In this document: one piece after another, positions 10,525-22,817 of the stretch | Layout: each line of letters opens with the position of its first letter | How positions within the stretch are numbered: the stretch's first letter is position 1 | Assembly: GCA_029378245.1 (NCBI GenBank) | Contig: JARKIF010000005.1 | Coordinates: forward strand, 992,001-1,056,000 | Direction of reading: 5' to 3' | Source: Roridomyces roridus | Lineage: Eukaryota > Basidiomycota > Agaricomycetes > Agaricales > Mycenaceae | Length of the DNA: 64,000 nucleotides | The notes under the pieces: model-generated | What the model was told of the DNA's origin: nothing | Databases searched by the model: none | Seen by the model: only the letters and a program-made list of their open reading frames with translations | Made by a program: the position numbers and the translations under genes

Positions 10525-13500
10525 ATGGACTCGGACGACGCCCGGCTCGAGGGCCTCATAAATCTTTGCAAAAGCAATGGTCCGCCCTTCGTTCCGCCCC
10601 GCGTTCCTGCCTAACCTCTTCCAGATGTCGATGTCAAAGTTGATGCACTGTCCAAACTTCAAGCGGAATTCGAGGCGGGCATCGAGGTTCTCATCTCAAC
10701 CTCTCCACTGGACGCGATGCGAATGACAATAAGCAGATAAACGACCCTGACGGCCTCATACAAGTCCTCAAAAACTGCTTGCGAACGGCCAACCAACACC
10801 TGACTACCGCGACCCTCTCCGCCTTGCCCCCACTTCTCCCGCATCTCTTAACTCCCATTTCGGGAAATGGACTACTCAGCAACGCGTTATCCCAGTCCAC
10901 GTCCTCCGTCGGCTCCATGGCCTCCTCATCCCTGGTCGACATGGCCACTCTCCGCCAAGTGCTGGTCGCGTTTCTTCCCCCCTGGCGGCCTCATTGACCG
11001 TTTGGGCGACAAAGAGCGAGCCCAGACCAAGGCTCGAGAAACTCTTGTCATCCTAGGGGGCATGGCCTTCCGTTCAAGCCCGTCCGCTTCAACCATGTCC
11101 ACCAAATCAAGAGATGCCAAGGGTTCCGAGACTCCGCTCATGATGTTTGAGAGATATTTGCGAGAAGTTGGGCTCACGAGTAAAGTTTGGAAAGTACGAG
11201 AGCAGGTGCGTGTGCCCTTTTTTCGTTGAGTATTGTTGTCCTGACATCTTGCAGTCCATTCTAACGCTCGTCCACATTCGTCGCAATCACCAACAATTCC
11301 CCATCCGACCCTACCTCACTCAACTCGTGGATGCTCTCGAAGACACAGATGCACACGTCCGTGATTGTTCTCGACAATCTGTGGTCGAATTATTCACCGG
11401 ACCTGGCGTCTCTGATGCAGCGCGCGCTGATCTCAAGAAAGAGATGACCAAGAAGAATGTTCGCAAGACGATTGTCGACGGTGTTCTGTCCAAACTTATG
11501 GGAGGGAGTGTAAGCGGAAGCAATCCCCAGAGCCGCGAGGGTTCTGAAAACGGCGACGTCACCATGAAACCTAAAGAGTATATTCCTCCCAGTGTGGCCC
11601 TTGCTCGAAGGCCGACTGCAACAAGCTCGACTGGTCCTCCCTCACGAACAACTAGCATGCAGTCCAGTAGCTCTCGGCCACCGAGTCGTGCCGCAGCTCT
11701 GGAATCACCTACTCCCATGACACCCAGTGGCGATAGTGTAGAGGTGCCACCAGTCTATGTCCGTTTCTCTTTTTTGCTGTTCTCCGCGTCACACTGATTC
11801 GTTTCCTCAAAGATTGCATCCGGCAAAGATCTAGAAACGGAGTTTGCTGCAATGCAGAAACCATTCGAGGTAAATCTTGGATTCATCTGTCTCTTGCAGC
11901 TATCTCATGCGGTGACGCAGGGCAAAGAAAATGAACATAACTGGGCTGCTCGTGATCGTGCTATTCTACGCGTGCGGGGAATGCTCAAAGGGGAGGTACA
12001 TGTGCGATTTGCCGACACGTTTTTCGCGAATATGAAAGATTTCATTCAACTGTCCCTGAAAACAGTGAGTACATGCAAACGACATTCTTATCTGTGATTA
12101 AGCACGATTGCCAGGTCGCTAGTCTACGGACTACCGTGGCGACGAACACTTGTTCGCTGTACACAGAGATGGCCGCTACCCTTGGCAGTGCTTTGGACCC
12201 CTTCTGTGACACTCTATTCACAAATCTTCTGAAAATGGCCGGGTTTACCAAGAAGCTCACGGCTCAGCAATCCCAAGCATCGGTGTCCGCCCTCATAGAG
12301 CACACAACTGCTCCACCGCGTATACTGCTTCCATTGTTGTGGCAAACCTTGCAAGACAAACTTGTACAAGCTCGTGCATTCGTGGTTGCCCATCTCAAAC
12401 TATATCTCGAAATACATGGCCTTCGATCCAAGCACGCGATTGAGGCGCATGGCGGTCTCGAAATCATCGAAAAGTCGATAAAGAAAGCACTCGGGGATGC
12501 CAATCCCGCCGTTCGGGATAATGCTCGGGTTTGTTTCTGGGTTTTTGAGGGATTGTGGCAGGACCGTGGTGCTGCACTCCTCGGTGGTCTTGATGCTACT
12601 GCGAGGAAGCAATTGGAGAAGGCGTGTCCGAACCCAGCACTTGCGGCTGTCGTTTTGCCGCCTGCCACTCCAAAACCAACAAAGAAGAGTAGTGTTGCCG
12701 CTGCTATCGCTGCGAGCCGGGCGAAAGCAAAAGCCATTGCAACCGCGCCTCCCACTCTTCGTCACCAGGCGACTGCTTCATCTCACGCAGCTGTGGCTCC
12801 TGTTAGGCGCGCGGGCTCCCCCACTACCTCACCCAAAAACTCCATGGCCCGTCCTTCTTCCCCACTCCGCGTGTCCTCATCTCCACCTTCACCACCGAAA
12901 TCGAGGATCGTGTCCAATGGCATGTCCCGATCTACCAGTGCTGAGGCCGTTACCACGTCGCACACTCGCACACCCTCCTCAGGGTCCTCTCATTCACTCC
13001 CACCGTCACCATCAGAGCAAACGTCGTTTCGCCACCGCACTTCATCCCCTCTGGCAGGCATGACCCGGTCTCCCTCCATTCGACAGACATTGAGAAATTC
13101 CATGTCGATTTCACCGTCCGCCTCCCCGACACCACGTGATGGTGCAGCGAGGAATACCGCCGCTGTACCTGTGCATGTTCGGCACTCGACGCTTTTCACT
13201 ATGCCGCAGATGGATGACGAATCGTTGTTGCTTGCGCAGACGGTGCCGATCCCCGCGAGCGATAGCGACTCGGAGAGCATGGATCATTCTGTGCACTTGA
13301 TGTCGTTCTCGGCTGCGTTTGAGAAGTACAATTCTCCCCAGGCCGGCCGCCGAAGATCAAACTCGCCGGGCCATTCCTTCTCCCCGGAGGCTTCCAATGC
13401 ATTATCCTCCGGCTCAATGGACACTAACAGTGGGCAGCCCGTCGTTGAGGATGCTCTCAGGGCTCGAGCGGAGCAAGCGGAGAGTGCAGCCGAAAGGCTT

Positions 13501-14937
13501 TTGGAACTGGTCGATTCGGACGATGAGTCCATGCAACATTCAACGATCCCGACCTCCCTGTTAAATGGCAGCAATGGCAAGGCAAAAGCAAAACCTGTGC
13601 CGCCGCCCATCAAGCAGATTCAAATCAAGCCGCCTGTAACGCCGGTCAGCAAGTCGACTGCGATTATGAGGCAGGCTGCGCAGTTCAAGAATAGTCCCGC
13701 GTACAACGGGCAGTCGTCTCTCATGGACGTATTGCATGACCAGCGGCACCAGACTGGCTGGTGGCTGAAACGGAAGAACTGTACGTTTTGCACTTGCTGG
13801 TGTTTATTTACTCATGTTGGTCCAGTGGTTGCCCAAGGCACACCTCTCAAGGCTGACGCGGATCGCACACAAGAGCTTCAGAGCTACATTGAAATGCTTG
13901 AAAACTCCGATGTTGATGTCGCTGTTCTCAAGAAACTAGCTCTCTTGTCTGTCGAGAACCCCGCGGTGGATTCGGTCTCCTCACCTTTGAGCCCCGACTT
14001 TGGTTACCCTGCGAGCCCGTCTCCTTTTATGAATCCTTCGCGGTCTCTTCCCTCTCTGCATGCCGATATGTGGGGCAAGAACAAGAATTTCGATCGGCTT
14101 TTCAACGCTCTGCTGGCGTTCTTACAGCCTACCCAGGTGAGTGAAAAAAACATGCATGGTTCCAAATGGCTGATCTCTGGCATTCAAGAGCGAGGAAGTG
14201 CTTGAATATGGCCTGATCGTTATGTGGGAGATACTCGAAAATCAAGCCATCTACATCGAGGGAAGAGAAGGCGACGTCTTTTCGTTATTATTGCGATCAA
14301 GATATTGCTGTCACCACAATGTTGGTGTCTTCCTTGAAAAAACCTGGATTAACTGACTAATGCCGATTCAGGTCCTCGAAGCCACCAATACTCTTCGAGA
14401 CGCTCTCACCAGCCGCATCGAGCCTGTATACGGACTGACAACAATGCATGCCAGTTTGCGATCTTTCAGCACAGAGACGTATCCGCCCATCGCATCCGAG
14501 GAGGTGAAAGCGGCGTCTTATGCGTTTGGCCTGATCGCTCTCGGTAAATTCATCCTTCGGCTTCCAGCCGAGATCGCTGAGGAAGAACTACCCCGCCTAC
14601 GAGCGACTTTGATATCTGTCTGTATCTCTTCCCGCTAACCTTGATCCCTAACTGATCCATGCCCCAGGCTCTGAACGACAAGTCTTCGTTAGTCATCCGC
14701 GAGGCTGCCGCTGCCGCCATCATATCTGCGCAGCTAGCACTCCGAGACGAGACACATCTTTTTGCGCTCCTGGACGGATTGGCCGACGAGAAGAAGAATC
14801 TCTTGACATACTTGTTTGACAAGCATGGAGCAAGAGGTGTGGCGGCCAAGAACGGTCCATCTGGAGTGGACAAACTAGAGAAGGAGATGCGAAGGCTGGA
14901 CACCAGAACAAGCACTCCGAGACCTTCCACCGCATGA
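10525..14937 (+). CDS. STU1: CLASP/Stu1 microtubule plus-end protein
   Basis: Binds microtubules and promotes rescue and kinetochore or spindle attachment. The protein is of the order of 1,200 residues. An N-terminal HEAT/TOG region (KVDALSKLQAEFEAG, INDPDGLIQVLKNCLRTANQ, TQLVDALEDTDAHVRDCSR) is followed by the CLASP_N domain (RDRAILRVRGMLKGE, LTAQQSQASVSALIEHTT, ALGDANPAVRDNARVCFWVF). Then comes a long Ser/Pro/Arg-rich disordered region typical of microtubule binding, and a C-terminal HEAT part (EVLEATNTLRDALTSRI, LRDETHLFALLDGLADEKKN). One extra C in the C-run at 10977-10982 breaks the frame at FLPP-GGLIDRLGD. About ten introns. It starts at the ATG giving MDSDDARLEGL and ends in TGA at 14935-14937. 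Confidence 0.87.
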
Positions 14938-15125
14938 TAATATATGCCCTTTTGCATGATATCTTGGATCCCTTTTCGCTGCAACACTGTATGACCATCA
15001 TTCCAACTTTCAAATGTATGTATGCGACAGAATAAAACTAATATGCGATGAATCGTGCAATCGCCTTTCGCGATACATGAGAGAGATGTATAAATACCAA
15101 CGACCTAACATCGTCGGCTTAAACT

Positions 15126-17871
15126 TTAGCGGAGAGAGGCCTTGGAGCCCTTGCGCAAAAGATCAGCCTCCAAGTGAGGGTCCGGGCCTAAACCATGACC
15201 ATCCACCATGTCCAACCCGTCCTTGTCCTTGCCACTCGCAGCCTGAATGCTGGTAAGCACCTCTTTGCAGTACTTGAGTTTCTCCATCAGCTTCGTGCAC
15301 AGCTTCGTGTCCTCCTTGCTAAGCCCGGAATAGCCGTTGAGCGCCAGCTGCACGATCTGCCGCAGCGTCCATTTGGTCATGCTGTAATCCTTGTGAATAT
15401 GCGTAACAAGCAGCCCGTTCGAAGACAATATAATCTTGGAGTGGTCGTAAAAGTTGAACTGCCACCAGTCAGAACACGACTACACGACATGGCTTGCAAA
15501 CTTACCTGGATGGCGCCGTGGCTCATCAAGAAGACAATGACGTGCTTCATGCGAAGGTATTTGACGACCCAATCCATGCCTTGCTTCCTCTCCAGATCCT
15601 CATAAGTCCATGCATAGTCACCATACAGACGATCCATGATATATCTCTCGAAATGCTTGAGGAGATAGACCTTGGACTTGAGTGCGTCCGGATACACTTC
15701 GACCGTGTGCGACGTCTGTTCTGCGGCAGGTGCACTAAGAGCTGAGGCACCAGCAGCCGCAGCGGTAGGCGTGATATAATCGAAATGCCTACCCAACCAG
15801 TTAGCAACCAATCAAGACAAAAGAACGAGCTCGACCTACACTTTATCGCAACTCAAAAGAAGATGTGTGCTGTCATTAAAGTGCACGCCCACACTCCCGT
15901 CGGTCAAAGCGTAGCCCATGCCATACTTGTTGCAATAGTCCACCCACGAGACGATGAAGACACGGTTGTCCTTCAGACCCCGTTCGCCCGGAATGACAGG
16001 GAACAGCTCGCCACGGGAATACGCCGAAAAGGCCGTCGTGAGATTCTCAGCGGTCGAAATGAAAGGAGAAGGCGCTGCAAAAAAGTCAAGCCTCGTTCAA
16101 TCAAAAAGAGGAAATAACTCACCCTCCGTGACGAGCGGTGGAACTGGGATAGTCTTGCCCTTCCGAGAGGTGCCGATTGGTGGCAAGTTCTCCTGCTGCT
16201 GTACCTTGGCAGAGGCACGAGCGTGTCCTTTGACACTCTCTGTACCGTACTTGACTTGTTCCTCGACCCGTTCCTCCGACGGAGCCATCTGCACTACGAT
16301 CCGTGCCTTCTGGCTCTCGAGTTCCGTCTCGTTCTTTCCTTTCCGCTTGTCCTTCGGCTTGCTCTCACCACCGTCCTCTTCCACAATGTCAACGAGACCC
16401 CGACGAGGGGCAGTGCTGTTGCGGAGGGGAGTCTTTGCACCAGCAGCCTGCAATTTCCGGTACAAACCGTCGCCAGGTGCGCGCGAACCGCCCGAAGGGT
16501 TGCCTGACGAAGAGTACGGGATGGGAGGTCGAGACTGCCCCATGGGACTGCCGCCGACACCTCTGACCAACGGCTGTCTTGCGGAGCTCAAGAGCGCCGA
16601 GATGGGCGAGCCAGGCTGAACAGCCTTTTGGAATTCTGCTTCCTGGCGAGCAATCGTCGACGCCGCGGTCTTGGGCTCCGCCGCACTGGCAGCTACCACA
16701 TCCTCGGGTCCCTCCAACAACCCGGAGTGCTTCTTGAGTCTCGCCAGATTTTGGTTACTCCGCTCGCGAGTGATGGTTCCCCAATCGGGCGGACCGTCAT
16801 GCGCGCTGGTCGGGATGTAGTGGGGTACGGGACCCATGGTGAACCATTCATGAGCCACAATGGCCAGCAAGGTGGGGCGCGCTTGCGGGTCCTGAGTCAG
16901 AATGTCGCCGATGAGGTTACGGGATGGGACCGAAGGGCTGGCAGGAGGAGGGGCTGGGAATCCGTAATCGTTATTCCGGATTCGTCTAGAAACGATGAGC
17001 GTGCATCCTTTGTCTCAAAAGAACGCTACTCACTGATAGATTGCCTTGACGTCTTTGGTTTGGAAGGGCGGACGACCGACAACGAGCGTGTAGAGAATGA
17101 CACCGATGCTCCAGGTGTCAACCTCGAAACTGTGGCCGCTCGCCGTGTCGAAAAGGACTTCTGGTGCGATGTAGTTTGGCGTCCCGCAAATGGTCTTTTT
17201 GCGTTCGCCGGGGCTCTCGATGAGGGCAGCGAGACCAAAGTCGCCAACCTTGACGTTCATGTGCGAGTCTAGGAAGAGATTCCGAGTTTGAGGTCGCGGT
17301 GGATGACGGACTGGTTGTGCATGTAGTGGCACGCGCCGATGAGCTGGCACCATAAAGTAACGGGCTTCAGGGTTCAGTGAAGCGTTTGCGGCGACGCAAA
17401 AGATCCATGAGCGAGCCGGAGGAGCATAGTTCGAGGGTCATGTAGACATTGTCGTCGCCTTCAAAACAGTCGATGAAATTTACAATGTTGGGGTGGGAGA
17501 GTGAGCGATGGATTTTTATCTCTGCATAGAGCTGTGGAAAGGTGAGTGGCCGGAGACAACGAAAGCGGTTGAATGACCTTGGTTTTAGCTTTCTTGGTCT
17601 TGAGGGAGGTCATGGTGACCACCTTGCATGCAAATCGTTTGTTGTCGGTATCTTTGACTTCGTAAACCCGCGCAAACCCGCCCTCGCCCAGAAAGCCAAC
17701 GCGGTGGAACTGGTGGTGGCCCTGCTTGTCTGAGATGAATTTGGGGGGTGAGGGCGGAGTGGTCTTGCTGTTCTGGCGAGGGAGTGGTGGCGAATGGGGC
17801 TGGGCAGCATTGGTATCTGTGGGTGCGAGGGGGTGTCGGCGTGGAGGGGCGAGCGCGGGAGCTGGTATCAT
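15126..17871 (-). CDS. PLO1: Polo-like Ser/Thr kinase (Plk1/Cdc5/Plo1)
   Basis: Mitotic kinase for centrosome, kinetochore and cytokinesis control. A Pro-rich N-terminus leads into the glycine loop [11 protein letters not shown], the lysine strand [17 protein letters not shown] (DFG), [14 protein letters not shown] (activation loop and APE) and [17 protein letters not shown]. Two polo boxes follow: one around TPTAAAAG...VNFVDYS-like segments with [14 protein letters not shown], and one around [20 protein letters not shown]. The catalytic-loop segment is frame-disturbed by three indels between 17281 and 17372, so the HRDLK motif is not in the frame of its flanks. About six introns. Ends in TAA at 15126. 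Divergent from PKR1, 91 bases away. Confidence 0.87.
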
Positions 17872-17962
17872 GGCCTAACGCCGTTGTGGTGGTTGCTTGC
17901 AGAGAGGCGTGTCGAGGATCAACCAACCCATGTGACCGAGTGCGCGGCTTATGTAACGCCTC

Positions 17963-18262
17963 ATGGCTGACCCGGAGCCATTCAGCCTCGCAGACATTCT
18001 GAAGCCAGGCTCCTCCCTTCATCCCCAGTTCCTCCTTGTCGTCGACCTCATTTTCGCCTTCCTCTTTTTTGTGCTCGTCGGCCTCGTCATTCTCACCGCC
18101 GGCAATCTCCACTTCTTTGCTCTCATCGCCATTGAAGTCGGCCTCTGGGCTAGTGTTAAATGGTACACGACCCACGCATCGCAAAAAGAAGTCACATAAC
18201 AGTACAACAGGTTTGTGAATGAACTGAAAAATACACCGGAAGAATCCAAGAAGGAGTCGTGA
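17963..18262 (+). CDS. PKR1: Pkr1-like V-ATPase assembly factor, small ER membrane protein
   Basis: Reads as 83 residues when exons 17963-18162 and 18211-18262 are joined. Without the splice the frame would stop earlier, at 18199. It has an N-terminal FSLADILKPGSSLHPQF, two closely spaced hydrophobic segments (VDLIFAFLFFVLVGLVIL and LHFFALIAIEVGLWASV) and a short charged tail FVNELKNTPEESKKES. Length, two-TM hairpin and the NLHFF...GLW pattern match fungal Pkr1, which works with other ER factors to assemble the V-ATPase Vo sector. The stop lies 2 bases from the stop of the convergent PSF3 gene. Confidence 0.78.
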
Positions 18263-18264
18263 AA

Positions 18265-19027
18265 TCATCGTCGCGGCTTGTCGCTCTCTTCATACCAGCG
18301 CTTCATCCGTTTCGAACCCTCTTGCGCCAAGGCAAACACTGAAAAATGTGAGCTTCCACTCCGTGAAAGTAGAAGCAATAACTCACGTTCCCGCTCCGTG
18401 GCATCCAGTCCTTCTCTGAACGATTGTGCACTGTCCCCAGTCGGGCCAACACCTCCCGCAGGCCCCAGAGCAGCAAAGTGCTGCGCTTGGTCGATAACTT
18501 CCACCAGTCGTTTGCGGAATGTCTAGGACAGTTAGAGAATCGCGTGTAGAGGGCTGTTACGCACATTCGTTAATAGATTCGACATTTCCTGCTTCCCCTC
18601 ATCGGCGAGCATTTCCAGGATAGTCTTGCCAAAGCCATACCACAGCCCACCAGCCCCAACGAGACTGGCTAGACGAACGCTACACGGCTCGGCCTTGAGT
18701 GCGTTCCGGACTTTGCTGCCAAAGGCGGGGGGCATAATCATGTCTGCCCAGTTTGAAAGAACGATGGTATAGACGAGCCATACAGGAAGCTGCAGCGTGC
18801 TCGCTCTCGTTATCTAGAACGCGACCATTAGGAGAAAAAGCGCGTGGAAAGCAAAGAGGCTTGCATCGCGTTCGCCTCCACCACCAAGGTGACCCATGTC
18901 GGGGATATCGATTGTGAACCGGCATGCGATTTTCTGGTGGATTGAGGCCAAGGATAGGCAGAGAGGACGCGTCACTCACCTGGTTTTCAGCCAGAATCGC
19001 GTCGATTGAAAAGTAGTCTTCCTCCAT
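18265..19027 (-). CDS. PSF3: GINS complex subunit Psf3
   Basis: GINS joins Cdc45 and Mcm2-7 in the replicative helicase. The N-terminus EEDYFSIDAILAENQ is the diagnostic Psf3 start, followed after introns by KIACRFTIDIPDMGHLGGG, LPVWLVYTIVLSNWADMIMP and SKVRNALKAEPCSVRLASL. The C-terminus is a helical domain ending EGSKRMKRWYEESDKPRR. Four or five introns. Start and stop are clear: ATG at 19025-19027 and TGA at 18265-18267. The divergent mitochondrial gene begins only 3 to 21 bases away. Confidence 0.85.
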
Positions 19028-19030
19028 GAG

Positions 19031-19561
19031 ATGCAGTCTTACATCAGCATGTCAGCGCGCCTCTTCACGTCCTCTATCCTTCGCAGTGCCAGGCCCCGCA
19101 TTCTCCATGCCTCGCCGCCACGGAGAACTTTCTTTGGGAAACCAAAATCTCCCCCAGCCGCCATAAATGAGGCGGATCTCGCCAAAACGAATGAGATGGT
19201 AAAAAATATGCTCATGGACAAACCAGACGCCGTCAATGCCCTTCTCAAATTCACACAAGCTCTGGAGGATGCAGGTTGGCTCTTTGTCTCTTCAGCTTGT
19301 GTCGACCGACGCCTTTGCCAGGCGTGCCAATATCTGCCGGCCAAATGCCTGGCCCTATGCAGATGCTCAAGCTTGCAGGCAACAAAAAATTCGTAGCAGC
19401 AGCGACCGAGTTGCAGGCAGAGCTATCCAAGGCTGGCATTGATATTCGGTCAAAAGTGCGTCTGCTTGCTCCCGTCACCCTCGCTTCTGTCTGACTCGTT
19501 CTCGGAGGAATTTATGGACCAAATGATGACGATAGTGAAACAGATGCCCCGGGGCTCTTAG
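19031..19561 (+). CDS. Small mitochondrial protein of unknown function
   Basis: Two in-frame ATGs, at 19031 and 19049, are possible. The second gives MSARLFTSSILRSARPRILH, a strong mitochondrial presequence. The mature part has segments DLAKTNEMVKNMLMDKPDAV and ALLKFTQALEDAG. An intron (about 19271-19320) leads to QMPGPMQMLKLAGNKKF and LQAELSKAGIDIRSK, and a second intron leads to a short last exon with EFMDQMMTIVKQMPRGS and TAG at 19559-19561. About 125-130 residues, mostly helical. I do not recognise a family. The head-to-head start with PSF3 leaves almost no promoter between them. Confidence 0.65.
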
Positions 19562-19800
19562 ACGCTCTCATCGAATTGAATCTATTCATTCTCCATTGTC
19601 CGAAGCCCTTCCTTTGATGCCTGGCGCTTATCCCGACGTCGGCGGGAGGCGGGGCGCCTATTTCCTGGTCAGCTGATGATAGGCGCTCGGCTACGGTCCC
19701 GCCCCATTGACCGCCGTTGTGCCTTCTTTGTACACCCCGAATCCTATAAGATCCCGCCCGCCATTATGACTCGAACCCTCTCCCGCTCTCACCGATCGCC

Positions 19801-20591
19801 ATGCACATCCCCCAATCATGGTCTCCCGTCTCATCAGCGATGAGCGCTGTACCCGCCGGCAAAGCGAGGCCACACCTCCAACTCCCGCCGGCCGGGATGC
19901 CGCACACGCCGAGGATGCAACATGTCCCTTTGCCCGGGAACGACAATGTTGACCGTGGGTAACTGCTTATTACAGCAGCATCATTTAACCCGCCCTCAGA
20001 GACGCCGTTCCCTGCCAACTATCTCCCCCAATTCTCGCCCCACATCCCTCCCGTTCCCCTCCCTTTCTCCCCTGCTCCCTCTTTTACTTCTTCCCGCTCT
20101 ACCCATACCTCACACCGTTCCCGTACTACACCTCAGCTTCATCCTGTTTTTTCGGGAGGCCTTGAATTTCTCGTGTCTTCATTCCCTTTTACTCAGGACA
20201 TTCTCCGCGTGCCTCAACGCTACAACCAAAACAAGACGCCTTCAACCCGCCTCAAACACGCCTACAGATCCAAATCGCACCCGGGCTGCAGCCCATCGTC
20301 GTGCAAAGTCTGCCAGGCTTGACTCTCACCATTGAAATGATATCGTACCAGGTGTATGAGTACCTTCACACCGACATGGAGCGTGAGCTCTTTTGCTCTC
20401 TACCCCCAGGCACGCAAGCAGCCATAAAAGCTTGTGCCGTTGAGCGCAGCAAGCGCGAGCGCAGGAAAGCTCGTATCGAATGGCTCGATGTTCTTGGTTT
20501 CGGCCTGGCCGATGTGATGATGGTTGGTCTCAAAGAAATCGCGACGCCGAGTCATACACTCCCGTGTTTTCTACCCGTTAGATTTAAGTGA
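19801..20591 (+). CDS. Unknown Pro/Ser/His-rich protein with conserved-looking C-terminus
   Basis: The N-terminal part (MHIPQSWSPVSSAM, HTPRMQHVPLPGND, then Pro-rich) looks disordered. A 45-base intron (GTGGGT at about 19954, acceptor CTCAG, TTTAAC branch) removes an in-frame stop. A second intron with a strong pyrimidine acceptor joins the C-terminal exon, which contains LQIQIAPGLQPIVVQSL, LTIEMISYQVYEYL and ERELFCSLPPGTQAAI, then RSKRERRKARIEWLDVLG. The C-terminal 90 residues are of ordinary composition and may be a folded domain, but I cannot name it. About 220 residues. Upstream sequence (19562-19800) is C-rich and holds no gene. Confidence 0.55.
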
Positions 20592-20699
20592 AATGTAGCA
20601 TAAGAACGGACACCTTGTATCGTTAGCCTGTATATACTTTGTACTTGTGGACGCGGACTGTATCAATTGTCTTTTCGTTTTTCCATGTGACCGAGACAA

Positions 20700-22629
20700 A
20701 TGGACCTCCCTGCAACGCATTTTTACTCGATCGAATACCCAGGCTACGTCCGCCTCGAATCGGTGCCCATCGCCGTCAAGAATGTGGGTGGCCAGGCAGT
20801 GCTCGACCGGGCCTTCAAGCGGACCTCTGCGGCAGCCAAGCAACAGCAGACAGACGCGACGGTGGAGCTGAAACTGCGCCCCGATAATCCTTTTGCCCAT
20901 CCTGTACCTGGGGATGTCGCGCCTACGAATAACCTCGTTCTCAAAGTCGTTAAACGCAAACGGAAGAATAGGATGGACACAGACGACCCGGCCGCGTTAC
21001 AGGGCGAATACGTCGCTACTATCGTGGGTGTCACGTCCAAGACCGTACGCTTCCGTAGTATGGCGGATTACCAGTATCAACCAGACGCGAACGATCCTAT
21101 AACCAAGCTGCGCCATGCCATGGATAATATGGACGGTAGACCCCTTAACCCCGCATCTTTTCTTTTGTTCATCTGAGGCTAGTCGAGGCCATCCGATCCT
21201 ACGTCCTTCCTCCTGAGAAAGCAGACTACATGGTCCCCATCGCGTCCCCGTCGCAGGATGGCGATGTCAATATGAATCTCGACCCAGAGCTCACGGGCAT
21301 TCCGCTCCCGGAGGCAGGTGCTGACCAGCCTATGCGCAGCAACCTCCGCCTCTTCCCGCCGCCGCTTTTCAGCCGGCAGACGGTACCTCAGTTTTACAAG
21401 TATGCTCTTTCGTGCAAGAAGATGCCCGCTTTATTAATGCACCGACAGTTTCAAACCGAGCACGGCGTCCATGATATCTACGACGGTCAACGAAGAGACG
21501 GGCGAAGAGAAGAAACGGCTGATCAACCGGATGCGCTGGAAAGGATTTGGGCCTCTTTCCATGTCATACTCCGAGCGACAGATCCCTGAGAAGGCCGCAC
21601 AAAATGTCCAGGATGTGCGCAGCACCCTGAACGAAACCCTTCTCAAGAAATTGGACGAAGTCTTTTCCGAGCGGCCAATATGGACTCGCGGCGCTCTTTT
21701 CAGTCGACTCACTGCGCTCGAAGCTCGCGATGTTATCAAGTACGAATGGTTAACGTTTCAATTTTCCTTACTGAACTCACTGCAGCTCAAAACCTCTACT
21801 CGCATCGGTCTGCTACGTATTCCATGACGGTCCCTGGCGGGACACCCTCATCCGGTTCGGCTATGATCCTCGCAAACATCCCGATGCCCGTTTGTGCGTC
21901 CGCCCACCCACTCGGCATCCCGTATCTGATTTCTTGCCCAGCTTCCAACGCCTTTACTTCCGGAATGCAAATCACCCCATCCTCAAACCGTCAGTGATGA
22001 CGCGCCGGCAAGAACGAACACTCGCTAATATGGATAATTGGGCTGTGGCCATCGAGGATGGGTCTGAACGGGATATAGAGCGGAGGTTTGCACCGCCGAC
22101 TGCAACACGAGTTTTTGCTTATGGTGTTACTGCAGAAAAGCGCATCTATTCGATGGCAAGACGTTGACAAAAGAAACTGCATCGTTTCAACTCTGCGATA
22201 TCATCGACCCTATGCTCAAGGAGATGATCGAGGACGCGCAGGAGCTTCGCGAAGACCCCGATGAACGCGACGGGTGGTATACGAATCATGCTTTGGAGCG
22301 CATCAAGACCGTGCTGCGACACAAATTTTTCACGGTGCTTGAAGGGCATCCTGCGTCGGACGACGAGTGTCGACAGCTTTTGGCCGTGTCTGAAAAGTTG
22401 CCGAGCAAGAGTGCGAAAGACGTGTCGAGTTTACGGTCGGTGAGACTGCAAGCTGGGAAGCACAACATGGCCAAGGGGGCAATGCGGCCAGAGGACGCCG
22501 CCGTCAGTTGTATCCTTTCGTCCTCCAAAACTCAAACTGAATGGTTTTCAGGCGCTACGACTCAGAGCGGCACTAGACAAGAGCATCAGGGCGCGTGGCG
22601 GCATTGGTACCGAAGAAGACGAGGAGTGA
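20700..22629 (+). CDS. SFC1: TFIIIC subunit Tfc1/Sfc1 (GTF3C5 family)
   Basis: Binds the A-box of tRNA gene promoters as part of the TFIIIC tau-A module. The N-terminus FYSIEYPGYVRLESVPIAV is the family's dimerisation region. The DNA-binding half has NRMRWKGFGPLSMSYS, SERPIWTRGAL, VCYVFHDGPWRDTLIRFGYD, FFQRLYFRNANHPI and the C-terminal SFQLCDIIDPMLKEMI. The tail DKSIRARGGIGTEEDEE is acidic. I place six or seven introns, one of 50 bases at about 22089-22138. Frames agree throughout, without the indels seen in other genes. It is the second Pol III transcription gene in the window, with RPC34. Confidence 0.85.
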
Positions 22630-22817
22630 AGAGGCGTTTCTTGTATTTCTTGCAAATATCTGTATTGTTACACACACGAAAAGAGTGTTTTTGCCAAATT
22701 TTGTGTATTGTTTTAGAGCGATAGCAAAGGGCATGTACATGGAGGGTGGGCATGTCATATCTCGCATGGCATCCGGCCAACGACCCTGAACGAACCAACG
22801 GACAAAGTCGCCGAGTT

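Noticed and set aside
17030..17353. Reading the Polo gene as a natural pseudokinase without HRD
   Set aside because: The HRDLK segment is present in the DNA in the neighbouring frame, bounded by indels of the kind found elsewhere in the window.
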